The notes: generated by a model from the sequence alone, not told the origin. Shown: positions 17,688 to 26,377, counted from the first letter of the stretch. The stretch is 64,000 nt of DNA from an uncultured Roseibium sp. (GCF_947494555.1 NZ_CANLVF010000002.1:186001-250000), one strand, 5' to 3'. Numbers and translations are program-made.

Positions 17688-17867
17688 CAATTCCCCGTAT
17701 TTGAACCACACGTTTACCGTAGCTTAGAAACGCAAAAGCCAATGCCACACAACCCGATATACAACAATACTTTATCACGCTAATATCACGCTGCAACAGC
17801 ATGCTTCCTGTGGATGGTTACGGCAGCTTCGCTGCAAATGGAAAATCGAATACTGGTGGGTAGTATA

Positions 17868-18116
17868 ATGTCAAAGACAGTCAGTAAGTCCGATCGCACT
17901 GCAAATGAGCAGGAGCCCGCGGTCGAAGCGATCAAAAGGATGATCCGCTACACAAAGAAGGAAGCCGACAAGGATGGTCGTACCTTCTGTTCCTATTGCC
18001 TCGATATGGCACTTCAATCGCTTGAGGACGGCTCCGAGGAACTGGACATGATTCTCAAGACCAAAATCACACCGCTTATGGTCGGTCAGCCAAACGCTGA
18101 ACAAAGAAAATCCTGA
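17868..18116 (+). CDS. Small uncharacterised protein
   Basis: An 82-residue acidic/basic mixed protein, not recognised. It carries a CSYC pair (TFCSYCLDMA) in the middle that could bind metal or form a disulfide. The start at 17868 (MSKTVSKSD) is chosen over 17814 and 17838 because GGTGGG lies upstream and the extension is not protein-like; this is uncertain. No signal peptide or membrane segment. Divergent from the BTAD regulator and followed by a very good terminator, which supports a real, separately transcribed gene that could belong to the peptide locus. Confidence 0.5.
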   Translation: MSKTVSKSDRTANEQEPAVEAIKRMIRYTKKEADKDGRTFCSYCLDMALQSLEDGSEELDMILKTKITPLMVGQPNAEQRKS

Positions 18117-18132
18117 GAGCCACACGGGCTCT
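18116..18132 (+). terminator. Small hairpin at the 3' end of the 82-residue ORF
   Basis: AGAGCC-ACACG-GGCTCT is a 6-bp stem that begins at the stop codon and is followed by TAAATTT. It is weaker than the terminator 20 bp downstream. Confidence 0.4.
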
Positions 18133-18151
18133 TAAATTTCTGACCCAAAAC

Positions 18152-18180
18152 ACCGGTTCGCATAAAGCGGACCGGTTTTT
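18152..18180 (+). terminator. Strong Rho-independent terminator
   Basis: ACCGGTTCGC-ATAAA-GCGGACCGGT is a 10-bp stem with one wobble, followed at once by a run of T. It sits 36 bp after the 82-residue ORF and would end that transcript. Confidence 0.88.
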
Positions 18181-18356
18181 GCCGGTAGAACCACATACCG
18201 TTGCGGGACGAAATGCTACCGCATTCATCGCCGATTTCTAATCATTTCCCGAAAAACGCCATCTTCGTTGCGCCAGGACACTGCTGCGGACAACGGGTCA
18301 CACCCTAGATTTTCTGTCATCTGCCGCCGGATCGAACCGAGCAAGGCCAAGGCAAG

Positions 18357-18384
18357 AAAAAGGACGCTGGCCGTAACCAGCGCC
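18357..18384 (-). terminator. Terminator-like hairpin facing the minus strand
   Basis: Read on the minus strand, CGCTGG-TTACGG-CCAGCG is followed by TCCTTTTTC, the shape of an intrinsic terminator. No minus-strand protein gene ends here, so either it is chance or a short non-coding transcript ends at this point. Confidence 0.4.
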
Positions 18385-18803
18385 CCCCTGCGTTAAAGGA
18401 AGATTGTGTTTTGACGAATGGCGCTGAGCAGCCACCATACGTCAATACTCTCCGCTTTTACACTGACCGGTCGCCTCCGAGGAGACATCCAGTCCGTGAC
18501 CACAAAACCACAAGATCTCATGCTCACGCCGATCATACGGATAACCCGCCGTTCACCGGACTACCGGGACGCCCTTCGCTTCACGTGAATGCGTCCGGCG
18601 CATCCCATGTGGCACCCGAAAGACCAGTCGCGATTTCCGTAAGACGGTACGCTCACCAGCTCCGGCATGGGCTACTGGATCTTCGGGCCGTCATGCGGTT
18701 GCCACCCCGCCATCGGTTCCGAACCAGTAGTAGGTATGATGGTGCTCTTTTGCTGTTTTCGTGTCCAGTTGAATTCGCAGCTTTCAACAGAGACTTACGC
18801 AAC

Positions 18804-18824
18804 TGTTGATAAGATGTTGATAAG
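18804..18824 (+). repeat. Tandem 11-bp repeat with DnaA-box-like core
   Basis: TGTTGATAAGA is followed immediately by TGTTGATAAG. The complement TTATCAACA differs by one base from a DnaA box (TTATCCACA). Two copies one helical turn apart could be a regulatory site. Confidence 0.45.
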
Positions 18825-19104
18825 TTTAATTCACGATTTTTACTGCACTGCACAAGTATTTTCAGAGCGCCTTCAACTCAATCCGGCCCACAATTCAAAC
18901 CTGGCTGCAACTATCCTCAAACTATGTCCCGGACCGCAAGACCTGCTTTGCAGATGACAATCGGTGATTGCCATTAACTTATAGTTTGCCTGGAAAGGCC
19001 TGCTAGAATTCCCTTGCGGTAGCCAGTGCCTTCCGCGACAATGAACGCTTGGGAGAATGGCAAGCTCCTGGAAAAAGCAAGCACTCGATCGGAGCCTGGC
19101 GATA

Positions 19105-20856
19105 ATGTCCAAGCGCTTTGCAGTTCTCTTGATCAAGCCGTCTCACTATGACGATGAAGGCTATGTCATACAGTGGCTGCGCGCGCCTATCCCGTCCAAT
19201 TCCCTTGCTTCCGTGTTCGGCCTTATCAAGGACTGCTGCGATCGAAAAACCCTCGGTGCTGATATTGCGATCGATATCGCTGTAGTTGATGAGACGAATA
19301 CGAAGGTTGAAACGAGCAAGCTTGTCCGGGAGTTGAAACAGGCAGACGGCTGCCTTGTCGGTCTCGTTGGGGTCCAGACCAATCAATTCCCGCGCGCAGT
19401 TGATATTGCACGCGACTTTATTGAAGCAGGAATACCTGTTGTGGCAGGTGGCTTTCACGCAGCTGGCAGTATCTCAATGCTTCCTGAGGTCCCTCAAGAA
19501 ATCCTGGATGCGCAGGAAATAGGCCTCAGCATCTATGCCGGAGAAGCTGAAGGACGCATGGACGCTCTCTTGAGCGATGCCTGGAACGGCGAGCTGAAGC
19601 CGTTGTATGATTTCATGAAAGACCTGCCGCATCTTGAAGGCGCAGTTCAGCCGATCCTGCCGGCAGATGCCGTGCGGAAAATGGCCGGCGCCTATACGAG
19701 TTTCGACGCCGGCCGCGGCTGCCCCTTCCAGTGTTCCTTCTGCACAATCATAAATGTGCAGGGGCGCAAGTCCCGGTTCCGCACACCCGATGACATCGAG
19801 GCGATCATTCGCACGAACGCGAAACAAAACATCCGCCGTTTTTTCATCACCGACGACGACTTTGCCAGAAACAGGAATTGGGAGGTCATTCTCGACCGGC
19901 TGATATGGCTTCGCGAGGAGGAAGGGCTCAGGTTCAAACTCACGCTTCAAGTCGACACGCTTTGTTACCGGCTACCGGGTTTCATCGAAAAGGCGGCACG
20001 CGCTGGATGTGCCCGGGTTTTCATAGGTCTGGAAAACATAGACCCAGACGCACTGTCGGCAGCAAAAAAGCGGCAAAACAAGATCTGGGAATATCGCAAG
20101 ATGCTGCAAGCCTGGAAAGATGCTGGCGTGATCACTTACGCAGGCTACATTCTCGGCTTTCCCGACGACACGCCCGAGAAAATCCAGCGCAACATCGAGA
20201 TCATAAAGAAGGAACTCCCGCTCGATCTCATCGAATTCTTCTTTCTGACGCCTCTGCCAGGGTCGGAAGATCACAAGGTCCTTGCATCCAAGGACGTCTG
20301 GATGGATCCGGATTTCAACAAATACGACCTCAACCACAGGGTCACGCATCATCCGAAAATGACCGATCGCGAGTGGGAACAGGTCTATTTCGACAGCTGG
20401 CGGCAGTTTTACACGCCCGAGCACGTGGAAACGGTATTGCGGCGCGACGCGGCACGCGGCGCACGTACAAAGGCGCTCTATTCGTCGATGATCCATTTTC
20501 TCGGTGCGATCCTCATTGAAAAGGTTCACCCCCTTGAGTGCGGCATTGTTAGGCGCAAACACCGGGACCAGCGCAGATCGGGCATGAAGCTGGAACACCC
20601 TCTCATTTTCTACCCAAAACGGGCGGCCGAGGCCATTTATGTCGCCTTTTGCTGGGCGCGTTTGTTCCTGAAATTCAGGCCGGCGTTGAAACGTGTTCTG
20701 GCAGACGAGAATAGCAAGACATACACCGACCTTGCCTTGACGCCGACAAGCGAAGCGGAAGAGGCGGAAATGGAACTCATTCAGGTGTTCAAGGAAGCCA
20801 TACCGAATACGCACGGAGCACCTGAAGTCGCGCGAAAAGCCGTTACAGCGAAATAG
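19105..20856 (+). CDS. B12-binding-domain radical SAM protein
   Basis: A 583-residue enzyme. Residues about 1-190 form a B12-binding-like Rossmann domain (VVAGGFHAAGS region; it lacks the classical DxHxxG, so cobalamin may bind base-on or not at all). The radical SAM cluster motif GCPFQCSFC gives Cys206, Cys210 and Cys213, followed by the TIM-barrel segments FFITDDDFARN and RVFIGLENI. The C-terminal tail of about 100 residues contains a hydrophobic stretch near AFCWARLFLKF. I start at 19105 (GGAG 10 bases upstream); at 19057 the site is too close. Substrate unknown. It lies 3.4 kb from the RiPP precursors, so involvement there is only a possibility. Confidence 0.85.
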   Translation: MSKRFAVLLIKPSHYDDEGYVIQWLRAPIPSNSLASVFGLIKDCCDRKTLGADIAIDIAVVDETNTKVETSKLVRELKQADGCLVGLVGVQTNQFPRAVDIARDFIEAGIPVVAGGFHAAGSISMLPEVPQEILDAQEIGLSIYAGEAEGRMDALLSDAWNGELKPLYDFMKDLPHLEGAVQPILPADAVRKMAGAYTSFDAGRGCPFQCSFCTIINVQGRKSRFRTPDDIEAIIRTNAKQNIRRFFITDDDFARNRNWEVILDRLIWLREEEGLRFKLTLQVDTLCYRLPGFIEKAARAGCARVFIGLENIDPDALSAAKKRQNKIWEYRKMLQAWKDAGVITYAGYILGFPDDTPEKIQRNIEIIKKELPLDLIEFFFLTPLPGSEDHKVLASKDVWMDPDFNKYDLNHRVTHHPKMTDREWEQVYFDSWRQFYTPEHVETVLRRDAARGARTKALYSSMIHFLGAILIEKVHPLECGIVRRKHRDQRRSGMKLEHPLIFYPKRAAEAIYVAFCWARLFLKFRPALKRVLADENSKTYTDLALTPTSEAEEAEMELIQVFKEAIPNTHGAPEVARKAVTAK

Positions 20857-20909
20857 ACATCTCAACTGTCCCCCGTGCACATGCCCAAACAGCGCGAAAA
20901 GTCCAATTC

Positions 20910-21155
20910 GACACATTGGCTGCACATCGATTCAGGTTCATTTGCAAGGAATTTTACAAAAGGAACTGCAGGGCATGCCACGGGCCTACGGCCAAAGGCC
21001 TATCCAGCTATCCAAAGCTGGTCGGGCAGTCTCCCGAGTATCTTGTTGACCGGCTTGAAAGATATCGCGAGAGAGAAAAAATCGGACCAAACACCTCTTT
21101 GATGGCACCGCGAGCAAAGAATTTATCAGACGAATTTATAATTAATGCTGTCTGA
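20910..21155 (+). pseudogene. Cytochrome c remnant without start or signal peptide
   Basis: One frame encodes a class I cytochrome c core: CKEFYKRNCRACHGP with the haem-binding CRACH, then YPKLVGQSPEYLVDRLERYR and the axial-Met region SLMAPRAKNLSDEFI. No ATG, GTG or signal peptide precedes it (only a TTG at 20916). A TGA after INAV stops the frame where the last helix should continue; the next codons (FIA) still look like the lost tail. Cytochromes of this type usually accept electrons from PQQ-dependent dehydrogenases, and the next gene is one. It is either a decayed gene or, less likely, a cytoplasmic fragment. Confidence 0.6.
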
Positions 21156-21172
21156 TTTATTGCCCCCACGCT

Positions 21173-21207
21173 AAATTTACTTTAATTAACTAGCTTTCAG
21201 TAAATTT
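21173..21207 (+). promoter_or_regulatory. Inverted repeat upstream of the sugar dehydrogenase
   Basis: AAATTTACT (21173-21181) and AGTAAATTT (21199-21207) form a 9-bp perfect inverted repeat with a 17-bp spacer. A third GGTAAATTTA lies at about 21227. The spacing of about 26 bp between half-site starts and the AT-rich setting, 130 bp before the gene, suggest an operator. Confidence 0.4.
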
Positions 21208-21338
21208 TCCAGCATTACTCACGCAGGGTAAATTTATTTGATACAACTTCAATTAAGGCCTAACCTCTCTGTTGTCTGAGCAACGCTGCAATAGCGTATC
21301 GAAATCGCATCGGACATAAGCAAAAATGGGAGGATTCA

Positions 21339-22607
21339 ATGAAAGTTGGAAATGTCACCAGTCTTATGGCGCTTCTGATGAGTGCCACGGTTATCTCTAC
21401 CCCAGTCTTTGCGCAGAATACCACCAGTCTTCAGCACACGCTTGTGCTTGAGGACCTGGAAAATCCCTGGGACATGGCGTTCCTTGACGACGGGACGATG
21501 TTCTATACCGAAAAATGTAAAGGCCTTTCGGTCCTGCTGCCGTCCGGTGAAACCAAGGCACTACTCGGCATAGGGGGATCTGATGGCTATGCCTCGACAG
21601 CTGACGACCTTTTCTGCGAGGGCCAGGCAGGGATGATGGGCGTCGCGGTTGATCCGAATTTCGCCAACAATCGCCGCATCTATGTCTATTCCACGTCCAA
21701 CATGTCTGACCCGCACACCAACCGCCTGATGCGGCTTGAAGTCAGCGACGACTTTTCCAACGTGTCTGGCCGCACCGATATCGTCGATGATGTGCCTTAC
21801 AAGATGAAGGCATCCGATCATCCGTTCGGCGGACCGGGTGCGCACAATGGCGGAAGGGTCCGCTTCAATCCGGGTGACGGGTATCTCTACCTGACGACGG
21901 GCGACACACATAACGGGCAGGTTCCGCAAAGCCCGACCATGATGGGAAGCAAGGTCCTGCGCATTGATTCGGACGGAACCGCAGCGCCTGAAAACACACC
22001 ACCCGTCGGTTTCGACAAACGGACCTATACCTACGGGCACAGAAACGTTCAGGGCATCGCGTTCCATCCAGGAACAGGCACCCCGATTGCTGCTGAACAC
22101 GGCCCCTGGCATTCAGATGAAGTCACCGTGCTTCGCAATGGCGGAAACGCAGGCTGGGACCCGAGGCCGAACATGGCCGGACGCGGTGATTGTCCGGACG
22201 ATTATTGCGGATACAGTCCGAACCAGATGGTTGGCGAAAACAGGTTCGCGCGCGCATCCTGGATGCCGATGACGGACTTTGAAACCTATCCGGGCGCCAT
22301 GCCTCCGATCTGGAACAATAACGGCTGGTCTCAAGGCACCTCATCGGCTGCGTTCCTTGAAGGCGATGCCTGGGGTGACTGGAACGGCGCGATGGTCGTT
22401 GGCCTCATGGGGATCGGTTTCGGTGGCACGCCGTTGGGTCAGCGTATCGACGTTCTGCAGCTTACCGAAGACGGGACAGAGGTGATGGATGTCACCGAAA
22501 TGACCCTTCCGATGGAAGCTGGCCGGTTCCGGTCTCTCGTCCTGGGACCCGATGGAAGCCTCTATGCTGCAGTTGACGAGGGCATGATCCACAAGATTAC
22601 ACCCTGA
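21339..22607 (+). CDS. PQQ-dependent sugar dehydrogenase (soluble GSDH/Asd-like)
   Basis: A 422-residue periplasmic protein with a signal peptide ending near STPVFAQ. It has the six-bladed beta-propeller features of the GSDH family (PF07995): LENPWDMAFLDDGTMFYTE, the GMMGVAVDPNFANN blade, GGPGAHNGGRVRFNPGDGYLYLTTGD with the catalytic-type His, YGHRNVQGIAFHPGTG and AAEHGP. It would oxidise an aldose or similar sugar with PQQ and Ca2+. No PQQ synthesis genes lie in the window. ATG follows an AT-rich regulatory stretch; a broken cytochrome c gene, its probable former electron acceptor, lies upstream. Confidence 0.87.
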   Translation: MKVGNVTSLMALLMSATVISTPVFAQNTTSLQHTLVLEDLENPWDMAFLDDGTMFYTEKCKGLSVLLPSGETKALLGIGGSDGYASTADDLFCEGQAGMMGVAVDPNFANNRRIYVYSTSNMSDPHTNRLMRLEVSDDFSNVSGRTDIVDDVPYKMKASDHPFGGPGAHNGGRVRFNPGDGYLYLTTGDTHNGQVPQSPTMMGSKVLRIDSDGTAAPENTPPVGFDKRTYTYGHRNVQGIAFHPGTGTPIAAEHGPWHSDEVTVLRNGGNAGWDPRPNMAGRGDCPDDYCGYSPNQMVGENRFARASWMPMTDFETYPGAMPPIWNNNGWSQGTSSAAFLEGDAWGDWNGAMVVGLMGIGFGGTPLGQRIDVLQLTEDGTEVMDVTEMTLPMEAGRFRSLVLGPDGSLYAAVDEGMIHKITP

Positions 22608-22658
22608 AGCGCGTAAAAACGAACGGCGGTGCTCAAGGGCGCCGCCGGACCACAAAAG

Positions 22659-23351
22659 CTACTGTCTTTGAAAGACGAATGCGTCCGGCAGCTCGAAGCG
22701 CTGGTCATCGACACGTAACATATGGATGCCTTCCTGCAGGCGCCAATCAATGTCCCTGCCGACACCGGACATCGTCGCGCTGGCTCTCACGAATTCTCCG
22801 TGAACAAAATAGAGCTTGCGTTCAAAACCGTTTGCAAATGTCACCACGATTGTCGCATCGCCGCCAGTGTCCCGCGCAACGGCCGCGCTGCATGATCCAA
22901 GCGCCTGACCCCTTTCCTGGGCACAGGCTATTGTTCCCTTGGCATCAAAGTCCCGCTTGCCTGCCCTGCCCTTGCTGGTGTCTTCGCCCATAGGGACGTT
23001 TCCGTCCGGACCGCGCGCGGCTTGCAGAACCTTTGACCTGACGTAGCCCTTCGCCCCGCCCCTGAATGGGCGAACCTCGCACCAGATCTGGTCAGCCGGG
23101 CCATCGCATCCCATGTTCGAAAACACTGTGCCCTGCTCAAAAGTATCAATGAGATTTGAACCGCTCGATGGAGACTCGTGAAGCGCCGCCTTTGAAGCCA
23201 CGACCTCCAGGCGCCGGGGACCACCCTCCTTAGGTGTCTTCTGGGAACCGGGCGGAAGCCCGCTGTCATCCGCCATGAGCGGACCGGACGCGATCATGCC
23301 GACGGCCGCAATGACAAAGATCTTCCAGTGTCCGGGATAAGAAACTCGCAT
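22659..23351 (-). CDS. Periplasmic SH3-domain protein
   Basis: A 230-residue exported protein with a signal peptide (residues 1-27, ending GPLMA). A bacterial SH3-like domain spans about 48-112 (VVASKAALHESPSSGSNLID, GYVRSKVLQ) and a C-terminal domain of about 100 residues contains two Cys (IACAQERGQALGSCSAAV) and ends PDAFVF. This layout is common in Hyphomicrobiales; the function is unknown, perhaps envelope binding. Start at 23351 with GGAGG upstream. It is convergent with the sugar dehydrogenase. Confidence 0.75.
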   Translation of the reverse strand: MRVSYPGHWKIFVIAAVGMIASGPLMADDSGLPPGSQKTPKEGGPRRLEVVASKAALHESPSSGSNLIDTFEQGTVFSNMGCDGPADQIWCEVRPFRGGAKGYVRSKVLQAARGPDGNVPMGEDTSKGRAGKRDFDAKGTIACAQERGQALGSCSAAVARDTGGDATIVVTFANGFERKLYFVHGEFVRASATMSGVGRDIDWRLQEGIHMLRVDDQRFELPDAFVFQRQ

Positions 23352-23649
23352 AACCCTCTGCCTCCGGTCGAAAGGTCTTGAAACACTGACGCGGGGAAAG
23401 GCTAGGTGGCGTATGTTCTGGGGTCAAGATCGGCGTTCAGACACTGGCGGTCACGCGGATGCTTGAACCGCAAAAGCAACTCCGCTTTGTTTTCGAGAGA
23501 ACAACTCACAGCGCACATGCCAGGTTCCATGATCGGATGCCGTGACGTTGTTTTACAAACCTGGTTTCATCGCCAATCGGCGGGTTGGATGCTTCACTCG
23601 ACCCGTGTGTGCCCTATATCAAATAGCATCCGACGAACACAGGTCACGC

Positions 23650-23883
23650 ATGCTTCAGGACAAGAAATCCGAAACCGACGCGGAAAAGCAAAAGGTCCTT
23701 TTGCGTGAGCTCGTTGAAGAACTGGGCCGTGAAGACCCTGAGCTATACTATCAACCGACAAGCCACGTCGCGCGGATGGTCCGCCGAATGATATCCGAAA
23801 GTGACAAACTGAACGCCGACCAGCGCAAATTGATGGCGCGGCTCAGCGAACGCGACCTTGAGGTTCTACTGAGCCTGCATTGA
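23650..23883 (+). CDS. Small uncharacterised helical protein
   Basis: A 77-residue highly charged protein, not recognised. It is probably all-helical (KQKVLLRELVEELGRE; KLNADQRKLMARLSERDLEVLLSLH). The start at 23650 has AGG 7 bases upstream; the ORF-track start at 23542 adds 36 residues without coding character. It stands alone. Confidence 0.55.
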   Translation: MLQDKKSETDAEKQKVLLRELVEELGREDPELYYQPTSHVARMVRRMISESDKLNADQRKLMARLSERDLEVLLSLH

Positions 23884-24303
23884 TACAACGAACGTGTGGC
23901 TTCGAAGCACAATCGGTATGTTGGTCTGATCCCACCTCACTTGCTTTCGGTGTCATTGTCCGAGCTGGAAAACTTGATGGATTAGGGCTCCGGCGGGTAA
24001 GTACAGCGCATTGTTTTGTTGAACTTACTCTCCCCTGCACTCGAGGAAATCACGGTTTTATCCGATTGATTTTACTAAGGACTTTCGCCAATCGTCGCAC
24101 CAGCTTCCGCTTGCCTCGACGCAAACCCGATCTGCTCGTCTGAAAACCATTTATTCGGCATCGGGACACGCCTCTCTCATTGGAAATGCAGCCAAAATTC
24201 GCACGCAACTCGGATCCGTTTAAGAGGTCGAGACCAAAACTCCGTAGGTCAATATGATAGCCTGAGACCTATCAAGTGTAGAAACTCATTGGGATAGCAA
24301 TCA
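23884..24303. other. 420 bp without a gene
   Basis: No ORF with a ribosome site or family features on either strand and no tRNA-like structure. It must contain the promoter of the methyltransferase gene; no clear -35/-10 pair was found. Confidence 0.4.
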
Positions 24304-25053
24304 ATGCAGCGACTTGAACTGCCAAGCGAAAGCGAACTGGTCGCAAACTTCGAGCTTTTGTCGAAAAACGTCGAGCCGATCATGAGATATTCGCAGGCCA
24401 CGGCGCAAAAGTCTTTTGTGGCCGATGACGGCCGAAAAGCGGATTTAGAACGAATGACTTTCTCGCCCGAAAAAGCAGCGTTGCTTGCCTATCTTTGCCA
24501 GCATTGCGACGCGGAACTTTCTATTGAAATAGGCTTCGGCATGGGTTCATCTGCCACTGTAATTCTGGGGACAAGGAGGTCGACCGGAAGGAATTTTGAA
24601 CACCTGATCATCGATCCGTGGGGCATTAGCAGACTAAATGGGGAAATCGTTCAGGACTACCTTGAACGAGAGTTCGGACCCAAGTTTCAGCGGATCTGGG
24701 AACGTTCTGAAATCGCTCTTGGTCAAATACTCAAGACCCGCGGACAAGGCAAAGCCGGGCTTATTTTCATCGACGGCGGACATCAGTTCGAAAATGTGAT
24801 GACCGACTTCGTCCTCTCAGACCTTCTTTGTGCACACCATGGATACATTGTTCTGGACGATGCAGGTTTTCCTGCCATTGAAACAGTTCTGAATTACATA
24901 GGCGCAAACCGTCCAGACTATCAAATTGCCTATCAGCCGGTCCCGGATATTGCGGTTCTCCGAAAGGTCGCTCCCGATGAGCGTAGCTGGTTTTCGTTCA
25001 AACCTTTTGAAGTTCCCAATCGAAGTGATTGGACGAGTGTAAATCACGCTTAG
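24304..25053 (+). CDS. Class I SAM-dependent methyltransferase
   Basis: A 249-residue cytoplasmic protein. SAM-binding motif I is LSIEIGFGMGSSA, followed by LIIDPWG and LIFIDGGHQFENVMTDF (motif post II with a metal-type GGH), and YIVLDDAG. This is the Methyltransf_24-type arrangement used for O- or N-methylation of small molecules or sugars. The N-terminal 60 residues are helical and specific to this protein. It is monocistronic and the substrate is unknown. Confidence 0.78.
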   Translation: MQRLELPSESELVANFELLSKNVEPIMRYSQATAQKSFVADDGRKADLERMTFSPEKAALLAYLCQHCDAELSIEIGFGMGSSATVILGTRRSTGRNFEHLIIDPWGISRLNGEIVQDYLEREFGPKFQRIWERSEIALGQILKTRGQGKAGLIFIDGGHQFENVMTDFVLSDLLCAHHGYIVLDDAGFPAIETVLNYIGANRPDYQIAYQPVPDIAVLRKVAPDERSWFSFKPFEVPNRSDWTSVNHA

Positions 25054-25210
25054 TACGACACTCTTCGCCTTGAAGGCTAATCGAGGAACGCTTGCGCATC
25101 GCAGCGCCCATCTTCTGGACCGATTTGGAACTTTTTTCCCCGAACCATGAAAGGCAAGTACGGAGAAGCTTCCTATAAGCAACTGATATAATTCAACAAC
25201 AGAAGGAGGA

Positions 25211-25287
25211 TGGCGACCCCGGCAGGATTCGAACCTGCGACCATTCGCTTAGAAGGCGAGTGCTCTATCCAGCTGAGCTACGGGGCC
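25211..25287 (-). tRNA. tRNA-Arg (anticodon TCT)
   Basis: On the minus strand the sequence starts GGCCCCGTAGCTCAG and ends GGTTCGAATCC...CCA. It folds as a cloverleaf: 7-bp acceptor stem with one G-T, D-arm GCTCAGCTGGATAGAGC, anticodon stem-loop CGCCTTCTAAGCG with TCT, and the T-arm. CCA is encoded. The 77-nt length is normal. Confidence 0.97.
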
Positions 25288-25432
25288 GTCTTGTGCTGCA
25301 ACCTGGGTGCCGGTTGCGTATAGCCTTAAATTCTGTTTTCGCGAGCCTGTCGATTCATCTTTCGGAATTTCAACAGACATTCGATCCTGGGTAAACGCGC
25401 GGCATGCGTTGCCAGTGCAATGACAGGGCATA

Positions 25433-25738
25433 TCAGTGAGTCCAGGGGGCGACCCTCTTGAACTTGAAATTGTCCGCATAGGCCGCGCCGCGCACTTTCC
25501 GGTTCTGCGCTTTTTCCACACGGTGCGCGATGCCGTGACGCTTGGCATATGCAACGGCTTCTTCCTGTGTGTCGAAATACAGCCGCACCTGCTGCTTCAT
25601 GTCAGACGAAGACGTATAGCCCATGAGCGGTTCGACGGACTTCGCGACTTCCGGCTCGTAGTCCAAGATCCAGCGGTGCGTTTTAGCCTTGCCGGACTGC
25701 ATGGCGGTTTTTGCCGGACGGTAAATGCGTGCAACCAT
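25433..25738 (-). CDS. NDUFS4-like ETC complex I subunit family protein
   Basis: A 101-residue soluble protein of the family called ETC complex I subunit conserved region (PF04800; 18-kDa/AQDQ/NDUFS4). Characteristic text: ARIYRPAKTAMQSGKAKTHRWILDYEP, DMKQQVRLYFDTQEEAVAYAKRHG and a C-terminal YADNFKFKRVAPWTH. Known members are alphaproteobacterial accessory subunits of NADH:quinone oxidoreductase. It supports an alphaproteobacterial origin. Located 145 bp downstream of no other gene, with tRNA-Arg next on the same strand. Confidence 0.92.
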   Translation of the reverse strand: MVARIYRPAKTAMQSGKAKTHRWILDYEPEVAKSVEPLMGYTSSSDMKQQVRLYFDTQEEAVAYAKRHGIAHRVEKAQNRKVRGAAYADNFKFKRVAPWTH

Positions 25739-26059
25739 TTGGCGTTGCCCTTAATCAGTTCGTCGGTGTCTCAAGATCCTGAACAGCTTTTTCCCACCTT
25801 TTGCCCGGAAGTCAACACTGTTCTTGAAGTCGGGGGCCAAACGCGCGTTTGCGCGCGTGCCGGGTTTCCGGCCCGACTTCCTGTTCGCTGTTTGGCATGA
25901 ATGACGCGGTGTTGAGATGACAGCGACATGCAGAGTGTGCTAGTAGCTACCTTAGCGAGAACTCAGCAGCCTTGTGGGCCAGTTCGGTCTTCTAGCAACT
26001 GATATTTTCCCAGCCGGTGGAACCGGTTCAAAAAACATAAGATAAAAAGAGCGGGGCAC
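25739..26059. other. 321-bp spacer with a long inverted repeat
   Basis: No gene is visible. GAAGTCGGG (25826-25834) and CCCGACTTC (25872-25880) are a perfect 9-bp inverted repeat that encloses a second palindrome CAAACGCGCGTTTG (25838-25851) and a GCCGGG/CCGGC stem. It lies about 90 bp upstream of the NDUFS4-like gene, so it may be a 5' leader structure or operator. Confidence 0.45.
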
Positions 26060-26302
26060 ATGCAGCATAATATCTACAAGTCGCTGGGAGCCTATGTTCC
26101 GGAGCATGTAACTCCGACAACGTCCAAGGTCTTGTCGCCGGTAAAACTCAAATCCGCAGTCGATGCCGCCAACCTTACCGAAATGTGGAACATGATCCTG
26201 ACGCTCGACTACGGCGTTTCGACTGTCAAGGAACTGCCTCAGGAAAGGCAGGACGAATTCTTGAATGTCATGTCGTTGCTGCTGCAGGCATTTGACAGAT
26301 AA
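26060..26302 (+). CDS. Small uncharacterised protein
   Basis: An 80-residue protein, not recognised. Sequence is regular and protein-like (EMWNMILTLDYGVSTVKELPQERQDEFLNVMSLLLQAF), with two probable helices at the C-terminal half. GGGG lies just before the ATG. No signal peptide. Neighbours give no functional hint. Confidence 0.55.
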   Translation: MQHNIYKSLGAYVPEHVTPTTSKVLSPVKLKSAVDAANLTEMWNMILTLDYGVSTVKELPQERQDEFLNVMSLLLQAFDR

Positions 26303-26377
26303 ACCGGTGAAAGTCTCGCAAACCCATTTCTAGAACCTGAGAGTTTCCATCAGCGATCTTTGACACGCGGCTCGCAC

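Larger units (their letters stand above)
18181..19104. other. About 920 bp with no convincing gene
   Basis: Between the terminator at 18180 and the radical SAM gene there is no ORF with family features. A 56-codon frame at 18418-18588 (ATG, distant AAAGGAAG) and the longer TTG frame over it look spurious. The region holds a terminator-like hairpin facing the minus strand (18357-18384), an inverted repeat GGACGC/GCGTCC near 18569-18597 and a tandem TGTTGATAAG repeat at 18804-18824. It could encode an RNA or be the remains of lost genes. Confidence 0.45.

Noticed and set aside
17602-17802. 66-residue minus-strand ORF at the 5' end of the BTAD regulator
   Set aside because: It overlaps the regulator's winged-helix region in another frame and has no ribosome site.
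18385-18780. Possible tmRNA, RNase P or 6S RNA on the minus strand of the 18-19 kb gap
   Set aside because: No universal motifs of these RNAs could be found by eye on either strand; only isolated hairpins.
18411-18809. 132-codon TTG ORF (and a 56-codon ATG ORF inside) in the 18-19 kb gap
   Set aside because: Arg/His/Pro-rich composition and no family pattern; the ribosome site is either too distant or serves a TTG. It looks like a shadow of non-coding DNA.
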